Below, piece after piece: positions 45,224-55,706 of a stretch of DNA of 64,000 nucleotides (within the stretch, counting starts at the first letter, position 1; each line of letters opens with the position of its first letter). The notes below the pieces were generated by a model that saw nothing but the letters and a program-made list of their open reading frames with translations, was not told where the DNA came from and searched no databases. Source of the stretch: Pilaira anomala (Eukaryota > Mucoromycota > Mucoromycetes > Mucorales > Mucoraceae); the NCBI GenBank assembly GCA_025716855.1, contig JAIXMQ010000051.1, positions 124,001 to 188,000 on the forward strand, written 5' to 3'. The translations under genes and the position numbers were made by a program.

Positions 45224-46340
45224 ATTTATTTTCTTGTTTGTTTGTGTTAAAGAGAAAAAAAAAAAAAACTTGGGAAATCCTGCTATCTATGCTCAATTAT
45301 GATAAATATTTCGAAAATTAAAGCTCAGTATAAAAGGAGGTTGGGTTGCCGTTATTCATCCCATAATTTTTGACAGTCAAGCTTTCTTTTTTTTAGGTGA
45401 GTTGTACCACCAAACCATAAATCAGAAATGAAGCAATGGCATTATTAAGACGATTGCCTTTGAGAAAAATAAATTCATCGTTATCATCTTTCTGTATAAA
45501 CTATAAACACAACAGAAATTCGCAAGAAAATTCTTTGATATACCTATTAATTCATAACTTCTCCCAAAAAAAAAAAAAAAAAATATGTCACACTCAGGAA
45601 CATTCAACTAAAAAAGGCTTCTGGTAGTTTCTTTATGTATGTCACGAAAGAGTCAACTTTTTGGAAGTAATGTGAATTGAAGAATATTTTTTATACATAA
45701 GATAATTCGTTAACAGTAAGAGTGGATCGGATAGTATAGAAAGATTTAACTCACATTACGGTAACAACTATGATAAAAGTGAAGTATATCGTCTATTAAT
45801 TTATTTCGTTTCACACCCCACTACGCCAGGTGAAGCAGTCTTAAGTTATAAGATGCTTAACAATTTCGAAGGAGGTGTAATCCCTTATTTTTCGCAGTTC
45901 TTTATTTGCATGCACCATGATCACCCAGCGCATGTTTAAATACAATGTAATTATTCAAAATATCTTTAATAATAAACACCTCTTTGTCTTATATGTAGAC
46001 GGGAATCGATTTGAATCAGCAGTGAGATCTTTTTTTTTTCTCCTTAAGACGTTCATGACATTCAAGCTTTTGATTGATATATCATGCAGATATTGGTTCG
46101 GATGATCTGAAAATTGCACAAAACTTACAAAATTCTTGAATACAATAATTAGAAATTTAATAATTAAAAACTAATACATTTAAGTTGGGACGAAAAAATA
46201 TACATTTACTAAAACAGACTTACCTCAGAACTAAACAATCGTGCATATATATATATAAATAATGTCAGTTATTGCTACAAATAATATGTTTAGTTATAAT
46301 TCTATATTATACTTAACTAGAGGCAAGCTCGTCCTCCAGA
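45224..46340. other. Gene-poor spacer
   Basis: AT-rich, with an A18 run at 45565 and no coding frame I can support. The short frames at 45422-45627 read through homopolymers on both strands. Confidence 0.4.
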
Positions 46341-46379
46341 GATTTGAATGATTTGAAAATAGATAATTAGGTTCTACAT

Positions 46380-47460
46380 ATTCATTACGAAGCTTGAAAT
46401 ACTTTAAAAAAGGGTCGATCTCTTTTCATTTGTACACCCAAATTTGTTTCTTCTGGAAACGAAGAGAAATAAAGTATCTAAATTATGCTTGATATCAGAA
46501 TTAAGAAGACTCTCTTCAATATCATTCAAATCATCTTCGAAAAACATGATTTTATCTTTCCTGTTCAATTTAAATATAACTTATTAAAGAGAACCACATT
46601 AAATTTCTCCACATCTTTTTAGAATGAATGTATTCAGTACATAGCAATATTTTCTTATTGCTAGGCTAAATATATACGATATCTAATATATCCAGACCAT
46701 TTGTAGAGAAATACCAATTAAGTTCTTCGTTTGTATTGCTGAAACTACCTTTTTGAACATAGTCATAAACATGAATACTATTTCAAAATTTTTGTCTATG
46801 TAGTCAGATGACTTGACCCATATATCATTCATACTGTCTAGAGCAATATCGTTTATGTCTTCTGACAAATCCTTTCTTATAATTTTACTGAAACCAATTG
46901 AGAATATTCTATTAATTGAAGCATTTCTATTTGACTCTACAGCCGTTTGCTACGGTTTTGGCTGTGGTTTTGTGGACTTTTTTTACAAGCTTAAGGATAA
47001 CTAGTATTGAATTTGTCCCGAACATAATTAATATCCAGTCAATGTTACTTTTTGTACAGGAGTTTTTTTTTTCTAAATAATCTTTTAAGACAGACGGTGT
47101 GCAGTGGTATCAGTTACTATTCCCAAGGGAAGCTGTTTATTACATATTGTTTAAGGACTTCTCCTTAAACTTTTCAATCTTTTGATTGACCTTCTCCTTC
47201 TCCTTCTCGTTTTGTATTTTTGGTGCTAACTTGGCCGTAAAAAAATTGGTTATGCATCATTCTTCTAAAGTCGGACAAAATCATATTCACAGGAGCAGCA
47301 TTAATCCGGGGAGCGTTTGGCAATATTTGACAAAGACCCTTCATTTGGTTCTTGAATTATACATACTAGGGCACTTTGCATTGCCTTTTTAAAATAGACA
47401 ACGCTGTAATCCTGGATAAATACACCAAAGGAGTTTTCTTGCCTTGTCATTTTTTATCTT
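46380..47460 (-). pseudogene. Decayed hypothetical gene on the reverse strand
   Basis: Reverse-strand blocks look coded though no full frame exists: 'RKLLWCIYPGLQ' (47430), 'VLSDFRRMMHNQFFYGQV' (47270), 'ESNRNASINRIFSIGFSK' with 'DLSEDINDIALDSMNDIW' and 'NFEIVFMFMTMFKKVVSA' (46960-46690), and 'FEDDLNDIEESLLNSDIK' (46545). Acidic and hydrophobic residues alternate as in helical proteins. I do not recognise it. Stops and frame shifts between blocks point to a relic, perhaps of the same kind as the 27.4-kb block. Confidence 0.3.
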
Positions 47461-47540
47461 ATCCATATAGATTGCATGCTGGAATTGATAGAACGATTGA
47501 GTCGAACTTCTTATAGCGTAATAACTGTCCTATATAACTA

Positions 47541-47542
<2 letters not shown>

Positions 47543-47608
<66 letters not shown>
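47543..47608. repeat. Poly-A tract of about 65 bases
   Basis: The longest homopolymer of the window. It could be the tail of a retrotransposed sequence read on the + strand, but no LINE or gene 3' end is recognisable just upstream. An assembly-expanded slippage tract is equally possible. Confidence 0.9.
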
Positions 47609-47611
<3 letters not shown>

Positions 47612-48256
47612 TTGATAAATACTTGCCTTTTTTTGTATATTACAAATGCACTTAAATAGTGAATAGAAATATAACTTAATTATATGAAACGTATAAAGTG
47701 ATAAGAAAAAAAAAAGCATCAAAAGACGAAAGCTTAATATTTTATTCAGTGTAATATTTCGTGATTAATGAAAAAAAAAAAAAATAAAAATAACAGGAAG
47801 TATGTAATACGAATTGAAAAGATAATTTCTCATGTCAAAACACTTAATTAAAAGTTAGAAACGTTTTCTATTATTTCATGACAAAATATAAAATGCTTGA
47901 ATAAAGAAACTATCAGAAGCCTTTCAGTCGATTGTTGCTAGATGCATGTTTTCCTTGGAGAAGCTATAGATCAACAAATCAAAAGATATTCTAAAGCGAT
48001 TGTCTAAATGTCATTACTTCATTTCTGATTTATGGCTTGGTGGTACAACACAGCAATGTTGATGATCATAAAAAGACTGACATAATTTATGAGATGAAAA
48101 ACGGCTTTCCATGCGTTTGGAACGCGGTGTTTTAACAGTACTTTCAACAAGTCACACTAAAGAAAAAAAAAAGATGTAGTGCAACCGGGATAAGGGTACC
48201 CCCCACACAACCAATTTTTAATATTTTTCCTTGAATCTTTTCTCAAATTACATATA
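47609..48256. other. Spacer upstream of the mL38 gene
   Basis: No ORF of note. 'cgggataagggtaccc' at 48187 and a pyrimidine-rich leader precede the ATG. Confidence 0.4.
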
Positions 48257-49551
48257 ATGTTATCTAATTTGACTAGACGTTCTGTTCAAGTAGCCCGTTG
48301 TGCTTCTAGAGTCAATGTAAAGAGAAATATTCATAAACAACAACAAAAAGAAGCACGCTCTATATCAATATCTAAGCCAAAAAAAAAAAAAATTCTATTT
48401 CTTCTTATGTAGGCCACACGTCAAGCTTCAACTAACGCCACTGCTTATGAAGAAGCTCTTAGATTGATCCAACTCGATAAAAAGGAACGATTAAACATGT
48501 TGAACCGTGTCGAAAAAGAAATTGCTCGTGTTGCTGGCAGTAAGTTTTTATTATTATTTGTTTCAAAAGAAAGTACCCCTGGTAAAATATTAAACACTTG
48601 TCAACCTGTTAATAGCTTCCACACCTGCTCAGTTAAAGGCTCTTGATGCTTTAAAGTTTGATTTACAAGTAAAGGCCGAATTAAACGAACCCGAAGTTCA
48701 AAAGAACTTTAAGCTCGGCAAAAGTAAGCGCAAAAATTTAATTTTTTTTTGACAGGTTTAGGATGAAAAACTAATTTTTTAAATAAAGTCGATATGTCGC
48801 AGCCAGTATATCGTTATATGAAACAAAAGGAATTCGAGAAAGCACCCAAGAGTAAATTAATGGAACGTTTGACTCAAATGAATGTTATTCCTGATGTTTT
48901 AGCACCCAATATGAATCCTACTGTTGAAGTATCCGTTAAAGTAGCAGAAGGACAAGTTGAACCTGGTGTATTTTTGAAGCCAGAACAGGTAATACTAAAA
49001 AAAAAAAAAAATAGATATGTGTTTATTCTTTTTTATATACATGCTGAAACGTATAGTTATAGAGCATTGAACTTCCTCAAATTGATATCACCAACTTCCA
49101 CACTGAATCACGATTATATACCTTAATGATGGTCGATCCAGATTCACCTGATGTTTCCAATAAGACATACCAACAACATTGTCATTGGTTAGTATCCAAC
49201 GTACCTTTATCAGCCACTAGCCCTACTGTCAATGGAGGCGATTCTATTTTAGAATATACTCCTCCTCATCCTCAAAAGGGTACCAAATATCATCGTTATA
49301 CTTTAATTGCATTTGAACAACCAAACGAAGGTCAAGAAAAGGTTGATATTAAAGTTGAGAGCAGAGATCAATTCGATGTTAAGTCATTAGCTCAAGCTCA
49401 TAACTTAAAGGCTACTGGTGCCACTTTCTTCCGTGAAGAATGGAACGAGAACGTCAGCAAGATTTATAACGAAATTCTCAAACAAGAAGAACCTATTTAT
49501 GGTAAACCTCCCAAGGTTCAACGTTATATTCAAAGAACCGTGTATTATTAG
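48257..49551 (+). CDS. MRPL35: Mitochondrial ribosomal protein mL38 (PEBP-like, MRPL35)
   Basis: Five exons (48257-48316, 48413-48539, 48616-48723, 48789-48988, 49063-49551) sum to 327 residues in frame. The N-terminus MLSNLTRRSVQVARCASRVN is Arg-rich without acids, a typical mitochondrial presequence. A helical segment ('AYEEALRLIQLDKKERLN') precedes a phosphatidylethanolamine-binding-protein fold: 'LYTLMMVDPDSPDVSN', 'QQHCHWLVSNVPLS', 'ILEYTPPHPQKGTKYHRY' and 'KATGATFFREEWNENVS'. PEBP proteins with a presequence and C-terminal extension are mL38 of the mitochondrial large subunit. The ligand-site DPDxP and GxHRY blocks remain, as in other family members. Confidence 0.9.
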
Positions 49552-49675
49552 ACAAATTAAAAAGAAGAAGAAGGGAAAAAAAAATATATATATACATATA
49601 AAAATAAAATAATTAAGTTAGAAACCCAGTCTCTGCTCTTTCTTTCCTAACCCCTGTCAGATTTTGTTTTTCCTA

Positions 49676-50399
49676 ATGTTGAGATCTTCATTACTCAAAG
49701 CAACCATTGCTAAGCGTTTCTTTAGCACTGAGAATGTAATTGACGACGTTATTCATAGAGTGGACTTCCGAGTAGGTAAAATTGTTCGTATTGAACAACA
49801 TGCGGAAGCAAGTCATTTGTTTATTGAACAAGGTAAATAGAAGTCTACTTGTCAAGTATTTGCAATTCTTATATGTTTAATTTAGTTGATTTAAATACGG
49901 AAACTACCGAAGTTATGCCTAACCCTCGTACAATTGTGAGTGGTCTTGCACCTTTTATGTCTATGGAATCACTTTTGGTAAAAAAAAAAAAAAAAAAAAA
50001 AAAAAACTTGTACCTTTTTTTTTCTATTCATGCATTATTAAAATTCTTTGTATTTGTAAATAGAATAAATCAGTGATTGTAGTAGCTAATTTAAAACCTA
50101 GTAAATTTAGAGGCGTGTTGTCTCAAGGAATGTTACTAGCATGTTCTTCTGCTGATAATAAAACTGTTCAACTGTTATCTCCACCTAAAGATAGTTTGAT
50201 TGGGGAAAGAATTCAATTGGAAGGTATTGAATGGCAAGGAGAACCAGATACAGTTTTGAAACCCAAGCAAAAAGTATTTGAGCAAGTAGTTCCATTCTTA
50301 AAAACAAACGAAGAAGGCATTGCCACTTATAAGGGAATCCCATTTATTACATCAAAAGGAAAAATTACCGGCGCAATTAAAAACGCTCAAATTTCTTAA
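49676..50399 (+). CDS. tRNA-binding-domain protein (EMAPII/Arc1 C-terminal type), likely mitochondrial
   Basis: Three exons (49676-49832, 49886-49977, 50064-50399) give 194 residues. MLRSSLLKATIAKRFFST looks like a mitochondrial presequence. The rest is one tRNA-binding OB-fold of the EMAPII/AIMP1/Arc1p type: 'VDFRVGKIVRIEQHAEAS', 'PRTIVSGLAPFM', 'VIVVANLKPSKFRGVLSQ', 'GMLLACSS' and 'EGIEWQGEP'. The conserved NLKP.K.RG..S.GM signature is intact. Such domains bind the tRNA elbow and help aminoacyl-tRNA synthetases. No synthetase or GST-like domain is attached. The second intron begins GT followed by more than 20 A. Same strand as mL38, 124 bp apart. Confidence 0.88.
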
Positions 50400-50423
50400 T
50401 AAATACTACATTTCATTTTTATT

Positions 50424-51534
50424 TTAAACAGTGGGAAAGTTTCTTCTATTTAACAAAACTGCTTTTAAACTACGAATATCACTCTTTAATCCAGAAACAG
50501 CTTGGGAATCATTATTTTGACGATTGAAATGGCTACCGGGATGATAAGAGCTATACCCATAAGGATTTGTCTCATTCATCACAGTTTTTAAACCAGATAA
50601 TTGATCTCTAAAATCACCATAGATCTTTTGTTTTAAATGAGTGGCAAGACGGTCGCGAGAAAAGATGACAAGTTGATCAATCTTGTTGGATAATTCGATT
50701 TGATGCTTCACTAATGCATCAACTACTGTATTTTCTTCTCCTTGATCGATCAATGCGTCCAAGTCATCGTTCTCGGTTTGGAAGGTTTTTATAGATGCAG
50801 TTAATTTCTCTGCAGTTGTCTTTCGTTGATTGTATCGTGAACGTTGGTATGTTGCAATACGATTGAAAATAGGTAAAATAAAACGCTATGATTAAAGATT
50901 TAATATCCTAGTTACACACACATCTCTCTTATTTTTTACTTACACTTAATATACCAACAATACCTGCTGTAAGACCTACAGCACCCATACCTAATATAAC
51001 TGCGATGGCAAATAATTTTTCAGCAGGAACAGGTGGGGTAGGTGGTTGGGGATAATATACAATTTGTGGTGGTCCATAATTTAAGTTTCTAGAAGGCACA
51101 ACAGGCGCTTGTTGTTGTGGTGGTGATGATGCTTGTTGTTGTGGAGAAGGAATCTAGATATTCACATGCGTTTCAATAAAGGTTATAATAATAAAGGAAT
51201 ATGCGTTACTTACATAAGAAGCAGTAGTGGTAGTGGTGGTGGCGGTGACAGTAGGAGAAGAAACTTGTTCATCACCACCTACTCTTTTGAAGGCTTCATC
51301 AATTTCAGCTTGGTTTAAACCTTTTTTTTGTAAAAAGGCAACCTTTTTAACCTTTTCAGCTGATCTAACATTAGCAGAACTCAAGAAGGAAACAGCAGAC
51401 TTAATCAAGTCTTCTCGCAAGGGAGAAACGAGAGCAGATTCAGGTGCTGTTACAACAGTTGTGGTAGGTTCCGTAATATTAGTCTTTGTAGTAGGTGTTG
51501 TAGGTTGATTATCGGGCTTGACAGAATCAGACAT
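50424..51534 (-). CDS. PEX14: Peroxin 14 (peroxisomal import docking protein)
   Basis: Exons from MSDSVKPDNQPTTP (51534) to 'LKAVLLNRRNFPTV' (50424). The conserved N-terminal domain that binds Pex5 and Pex19 reads 'REDLIKSAVSFLSSANVR', 'KVKKVAFLQKKGLNQAEI' and 'DEAFKRVGG'. A Pro/Gln-rich linker ('PSPQQQASSPPQQQAP') leads to a hydrophobic Gly/Ala-rich helix ('FAIAVILGMGAVGLTAGI') that spans the peroxisomal membrane, then a coiled coil ('AEKLTASIKTFQTENDDL'). Pex14 docks the cargo receptor and forms part of the import pore. Its stop lies only 24 bp from the stop of the convergent tRNA-binding gene. Confidence 0.92.
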
Positions 51535-51827
51535 TGTTAAGAGATAAAAAAAATAAAAGGTATTTGTGTGGGGAAATAATATGTATATTTTTTTTTAAAG
51601 TTTTCACATGCTGACAAACCGAAAATTGGAAGTTGTCCGACTATTAAACTATAATTGCATTGGTTTAATTATTTATTAGGTATTTATACGGTTTTAATAA
51701 TGGAAGGAAAGAAAGATATGGTATTTAAATAAATATATGTATGTATATATATATGGGATAATTATAAGAATGTGTGAGAGAAAATATTACAGAAATTACA
51801 ATTATATTATTATTATTATTATTATTA

Positions 51828-52193
51828 TTAGCAGCAACGACTTGTCTTGGTAGATCGAGAATCAGTCGTTAAGGAAAATGAATTATTATCGGCCATATCC
51901 AACTCCATTTGAGGTATTTTAACCATTTTAGCAATATGTGCAAAGGCTTTTTCAACATTATCACCATTCTTTGCACTTGCTTCAAAACAAGGGATTTGCA
52001 TTTTATCGCTGGAATGAATTTCGGCCCAAGCTCTTGCTTGTCTTCTGGAAACAACTCTATCATCAATATCTATTTTATTTCCAATCATCAGTAATGGAAA
52101 ATGACGTGCTTCCTCATTTGGTAGAGACGATTGTTTTAAAAAATCTTCTCTCCAACGTTCTATAACAAGATTTTTTTGTTCAGTCATACAAAC

Positions 52194-52232
<39 letters not shown>

Positions 52233-52735
52233 TAAATGTTGAAAAGATAAAAAGTTGTTGACATCATATACTAATATACAAGCATCAGCGCCTCGGTAAT
52301 AAGCTACTCCTAAAGACTGAAAACGTTCTTGTCCAGCTGTATCCCAAATTTGCAACATTACTTTTTTTCCATCGTCTGTTTCGACTTCCTTTGTAATAAA
52401 GTCGGCTCCTGCAATCAGTAAAAGTTAATAAGTTTTGTCAGGTTAAACAAAAAAAAAAATCTACAAGTATTTTTTTATTACCATACCAATGGTAGCCTTG
52501 TAAGCGTTTGTAAATTTTTTATGAATATACTATAGTATGTGTAATATATGTATTTTTTTAATATGGTATATACAATGAAAATAAAATAAAATTACTTGAT
52601 TACGAAGACTTGTCTATTATCATAAGTAAAGAATATAAGTAATTATTATGAAGAAATAGATATTTAGTTTCTATTGTTTACCTTGCCTACACCACCGTCA
52701 CCAATCAGAACTACTTTAAGTATATCTTTATGCAT
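51828..52735 (-). CDS. Rab7-like small GTPase (Ypt7-type)
   Basis: Five or more exons from MHKDILKVVLIGDGGVGK at 52735. The P-loop GDGGVGKTSL is completed across a splice. Switch I is 'KKFTNAYKATIGADFITK', switch II 'WDTAGQERFQSLGVAYYR', the base motif 'GNKID', and 'FEASAKNGDNVEKAF'. 'ADFITKEV' and 'RFQSLGVA(F/Y)YRGAD' are Rab7 hallmarks. The end 'TSRCC' is a double geranylgeranylation site. Rab7 controls fusion at late endosomes and the vacuole. Serine of the usual GDSGVGK is Gly here, and the C-terminus differs from the CxC of canonical Rab7, so it may be a second, diverged Rab7 paralogue. The fourth intron contains an A29 run next to its donor. Confidence 0.88.
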
Positions 52736-52892
52736 GATTAACAAAGTATAAAAAGAAGAATAAGAATAAAATAAAAAATTTAGAATTAAAAAGAAAAAAA
52801 AAAAAGGTTTAAAAGTACGGAATAGGAAATAAAAAAATGTATATTAAATCAGATGCGGCAAATGTAATACATGATACATTAAATTGATCTTC

Positions 52893-53340
52893 TTATACAA
52901 GCCTATTCGAGCTTACAATTATCTGACGATATCTCCAATAAGCAGATAAACAAATTCGATAAAGGTGAAAAAGTAAAACACTCGAAATAGCACATGAACA
53001 AAGGAAGCCGACACAAGCATAGAGATAATCAGCCATGAATGGATCTAAACCATACGCTACATTAACTACATAATACACCCTTTCTAATCCATCCGATAGA
53101 TTTTGATCGTCACCGTTCTGTTTGGAAATTTCTGGGAATACAGTGATTTTGCTTCAAAGGTTCCTTTTATATTTCAAATAAGAACTACTTATTTTTTACG
53201 AAAAAAAACACATTATTGTTTTTTATATGTAAAAGAATCCAAAGTCTCATTTGAACCTTTTTTTATTTCAAATTTTACTCGCTCTAAACTAAAAATCTAA
53301 AACTTTCACAGTGCCATTGATTATGTCGAAAAATTCAAGT
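52893..53340 (-). pseudogene. Hypothetical membrane-protein fragment
   Basis: The reverse strand reads 'VAYGLDPFMADYLYACVG', 'FLCSCAISSVLLFHLYRI' and 'CLSAYWRYRQII' to a stop at 52893. A preceding block, 'FEAKSLYSQKFPNRTVTI', lies in another frame near 53130. One strong and one weaker hydrophobic helix are visible. I do not recognise it. With no start codon context it is probably a fragment. Confidence 0.3.
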
Positions 53341-53478
53341 AAGAGTTAAAGGTTTGTCAATGCGTTCAAAAAAAAAAGAGAGATACAGCTAAAATTCATT
53401 CATTAGCATAACTACCACTAAAGTTAATGCAAGATATTCAATTAGTCTAGATTGTTTTAAAAGCTGTAAACAGGCCAC

Positions 53479-53661
53479 TTGATGCCTAGATTTTCGGTTA
53501 GATCGCATGATATGGCCCATTTGTATTCATTTCGCCCTTCAAATCATTCAACTGGTACTCTGGAGCGTTCAATAGTTCTTCGTCGCATGATAAAACCAAT
53601 AATATTTAGTATCATAGAAACGATAAATAGTGCTGTTTTATACGATTATCGAGACAGCTAG
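53479..53661 (+). pseudogene. Hypothetical coding fragment at the left flank of the inverted repeat
   Basis: A frame ending at 53661 reads 'MAHLYSFRPSNHSTGTLE', 'RSIVLRRMIKPIIFSIIE' and 'TINSAVLYDYRDS'. Composition is protein-like, but there is no homologue I know and no clear start. It ends 60 bp before the inverted-repeat arm. Confidence 0.25.
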
Positions 53662-53724
53662 TGTACCAAAAAAATAGAGAAGAAATAATATACTGATATG
53701 TCTAGAGATAAGCTCAATGTTTTC

Positions 53725-55105
53725 CATGACTAGAGATAGCAGTTTCAACGATCAACGATACCCTCAGATGCAACAATGCAACGATCTCATATAATGCGTT
53801 GGAGCAATTCTATACATAGTTATGTATAAACATATTCAAACATATATGGGTGTGCTATTGTTGACTTGAGGCAACGATCGGTCACACAAATATTTCTATT
53901 AGTAGTGTTTCTTCAAGCAGGTAAATAGTAAAGTTTAAGTTTTTTTTTTTTTTTATGTAGAGAATGAAAAATAATATTGTAGGGAAATAAACAGACTATA
54001 TTATAGAAATAAAAAGTAAAAAATGAAAAATAAAATTATACTTATATTTGAACTTAATCGTGCGGCAGTAGAGCGTTAAATGTCCAAAGAGACTATGGTA
54101 TTAATTGAACTCCCCTTTAACGCAATATTCCACAGATTGGACCATATATTATATTCTTTCTTTAATAAAAGTAGTAGTATATAGCAACACTCTATTTATT
54201 ACACAGCATTTGTCACATATCAGTTGATGTATCATTGTGGCCTATTTATTTTGGGATGATTGTGCCTTAGTGCTACAGGAATCCAATATTTAATCACTTT
54301 TTTTTTCAATCGTAGTGTAAAATTACTGCTTCATGTCGAGTTGTGATCTGGTAAATATTATCCAAATTATATTGCTCTATTTCTTTTTAACTAAAATAAA
54401 ACAGTTGCCGATTTCGTATCATAGTTTTTGAGATCACTTCACATAGGTATGTTATTTAATAAAGACATTGGATTTTTTGTTCATCTACAATAAGCTATAT
54501 AATGTCACTGTTTTTAAATAATACATTGTAAGCATTATTTCAAATATCATATTTTGTCATGTTTTGACTATTGGCTGCTATTATGGTCAAGCTAGGTGGT
54601 AATTGCGTGATTTCAAAATAAAACTAGCATAATAGTTGAGAGTGATGTAACAAAAGGGGTAGGCTTGTATCTTTCAATTTTTGTATTATCTATAAAAAGT
54701 TTCAGTAATAAGTTTCGTTTCTTTTTGAGAATATTGTATCCTCTTATATCGCGCATTTATTTTAACTTCTTCCTCATTAGTAGATTGACAACTGATTCAA
54801 GGACACCAGTTAACTCGTCAACATTAAGTCTTCTAACTGTGTCATCTAAACGTGGTGTTTTTGTGTAAGCTATAACGTATTCAAAAATGGGGTTTTTATT
54901 ATTATTATTATTACGTTTACAGGGATAAAAGGGGGGTTGTTATGAAGAGAATAAAAAAGTAAAAAAAAAAAAAAAACTGGTACTGTTTTTTTTTGACTGA
55001 TTGTTGCATTGACAGTAATATGAGTAGCAAATATAGCTTGATGTATCAATCGTTGGAGCCCTTTTTCAAAGAAACGATCGATCATTGAACAAACCGTTGA
55101 ATTGT
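53725..55105. repeat. Left arm of 1.38-kb inverted repeat
   Basis: This segment is the reverse complement of 57466-58848 with only scattered single-base differences (for example 'tacatagttatg' versus 'tacataggtatg', 'gacagtaat' versus 'gagagtaat') and homopolymer length changes. Estimated identity is about 99%. The outer boundary is sharp: homology starts at CATGACTAGAGATAGCAG. The inner boundary fades through ~30 bp of weaker similarity. On the reverse strand it carries the same coding-like exon pair as the right arm. Confidence 0.95.
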
Positions 55106-55294
55106 CTTACCGTTGCATTGAAACCTCTATCCCTATTCATGACTTTAAAATGAATTCCAGGATTCACTAGTGTCTATAGAGACATGTAAAACGAAAGTGG
55201 CTTTAAATAATTTATATTCGGCTTACTCATGGGTTTATAAAGGCGTCTTTACTTTCTTGCCCTATAATATTCCGATTCTTTTAGGCGCGCGCTA

Positions 55295-55540
55295 CAGTAC
55301 CCGCTCTATTTAAGGCCGTTCGATTTAAGGCCGTTCGATTTAAGGCCGTTCGATTTAAGGCCGTTCGATTTAAGGCCGTTCGATTTAAGGCCGTTTCCGA
55401 TTTAAGGCCGCAATTCTCTGCAAAATTTGGCCATATTTAACTTCCTCAAGTCAGAAATAAGGCTATGATACGATTTAAGGCCACAAAAGTCTGAAATTTT
55501 TTTCAGCCTTAAATAGAGCGTGTATGGTATGGACACTCTG
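55295..55540. mobile_element. Pogo/Tc1-like MITE with TA duplication
   Basis: TA dinucleotides at 55293-55294 and 55541-55542 flank a 246-bp element. It starts CAGTACCCGCTCTATTTAAG, and its inverted right end starts CAGAGTGTCC and contains CGCTCTATTTAAGG. The terminal CAG and TA target point to Tc1/mariner-pogo. The terminal repeats share 'cgctctatttaaggc' but differ in spacing by 10 bp. No transposase is present. It lies in the loop of the large inverted repeat, upstream of the carrier gene. Confidence 0.75.
55308..55400. repeat. 15-bp minisatellite inside the MITE
   Basis: Six tandem copies of GATTTAAGGCCGTTC, the last with a 2-bp insertion (CGTTTCC). The unit contains the terminal-repeat core 'atttaaggc', so the array grew from the element's own end. 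Confidence 0.95.
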
Positions 55541-55661
55541 TACAATATAGAAATAAAAAAAAAAGGATCTTAATTAAAAGCCAGTGTTTTTTGAATTATG
55601 ATTTCCCATTAAAAAAAATTGTTTATAAAATTTTAACTGCTTCTTATTGTATTATTTTGGA

Positions 55662-55667
55662 ATGGGT

Positions 55668-55706
<39 letters not shown>

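Noticed and set aside
47459..47722. Frame with more than 20 Phe
   Set aside because: Translation of the poly-A tract complement.
54665..54868. 67-codon frame MYLSIFVLSIKSF..., also at 57705-57908
   Set aside because: Same inverted-repeat sequence read twice; the opposite strand has a better exon with an intron boundary.
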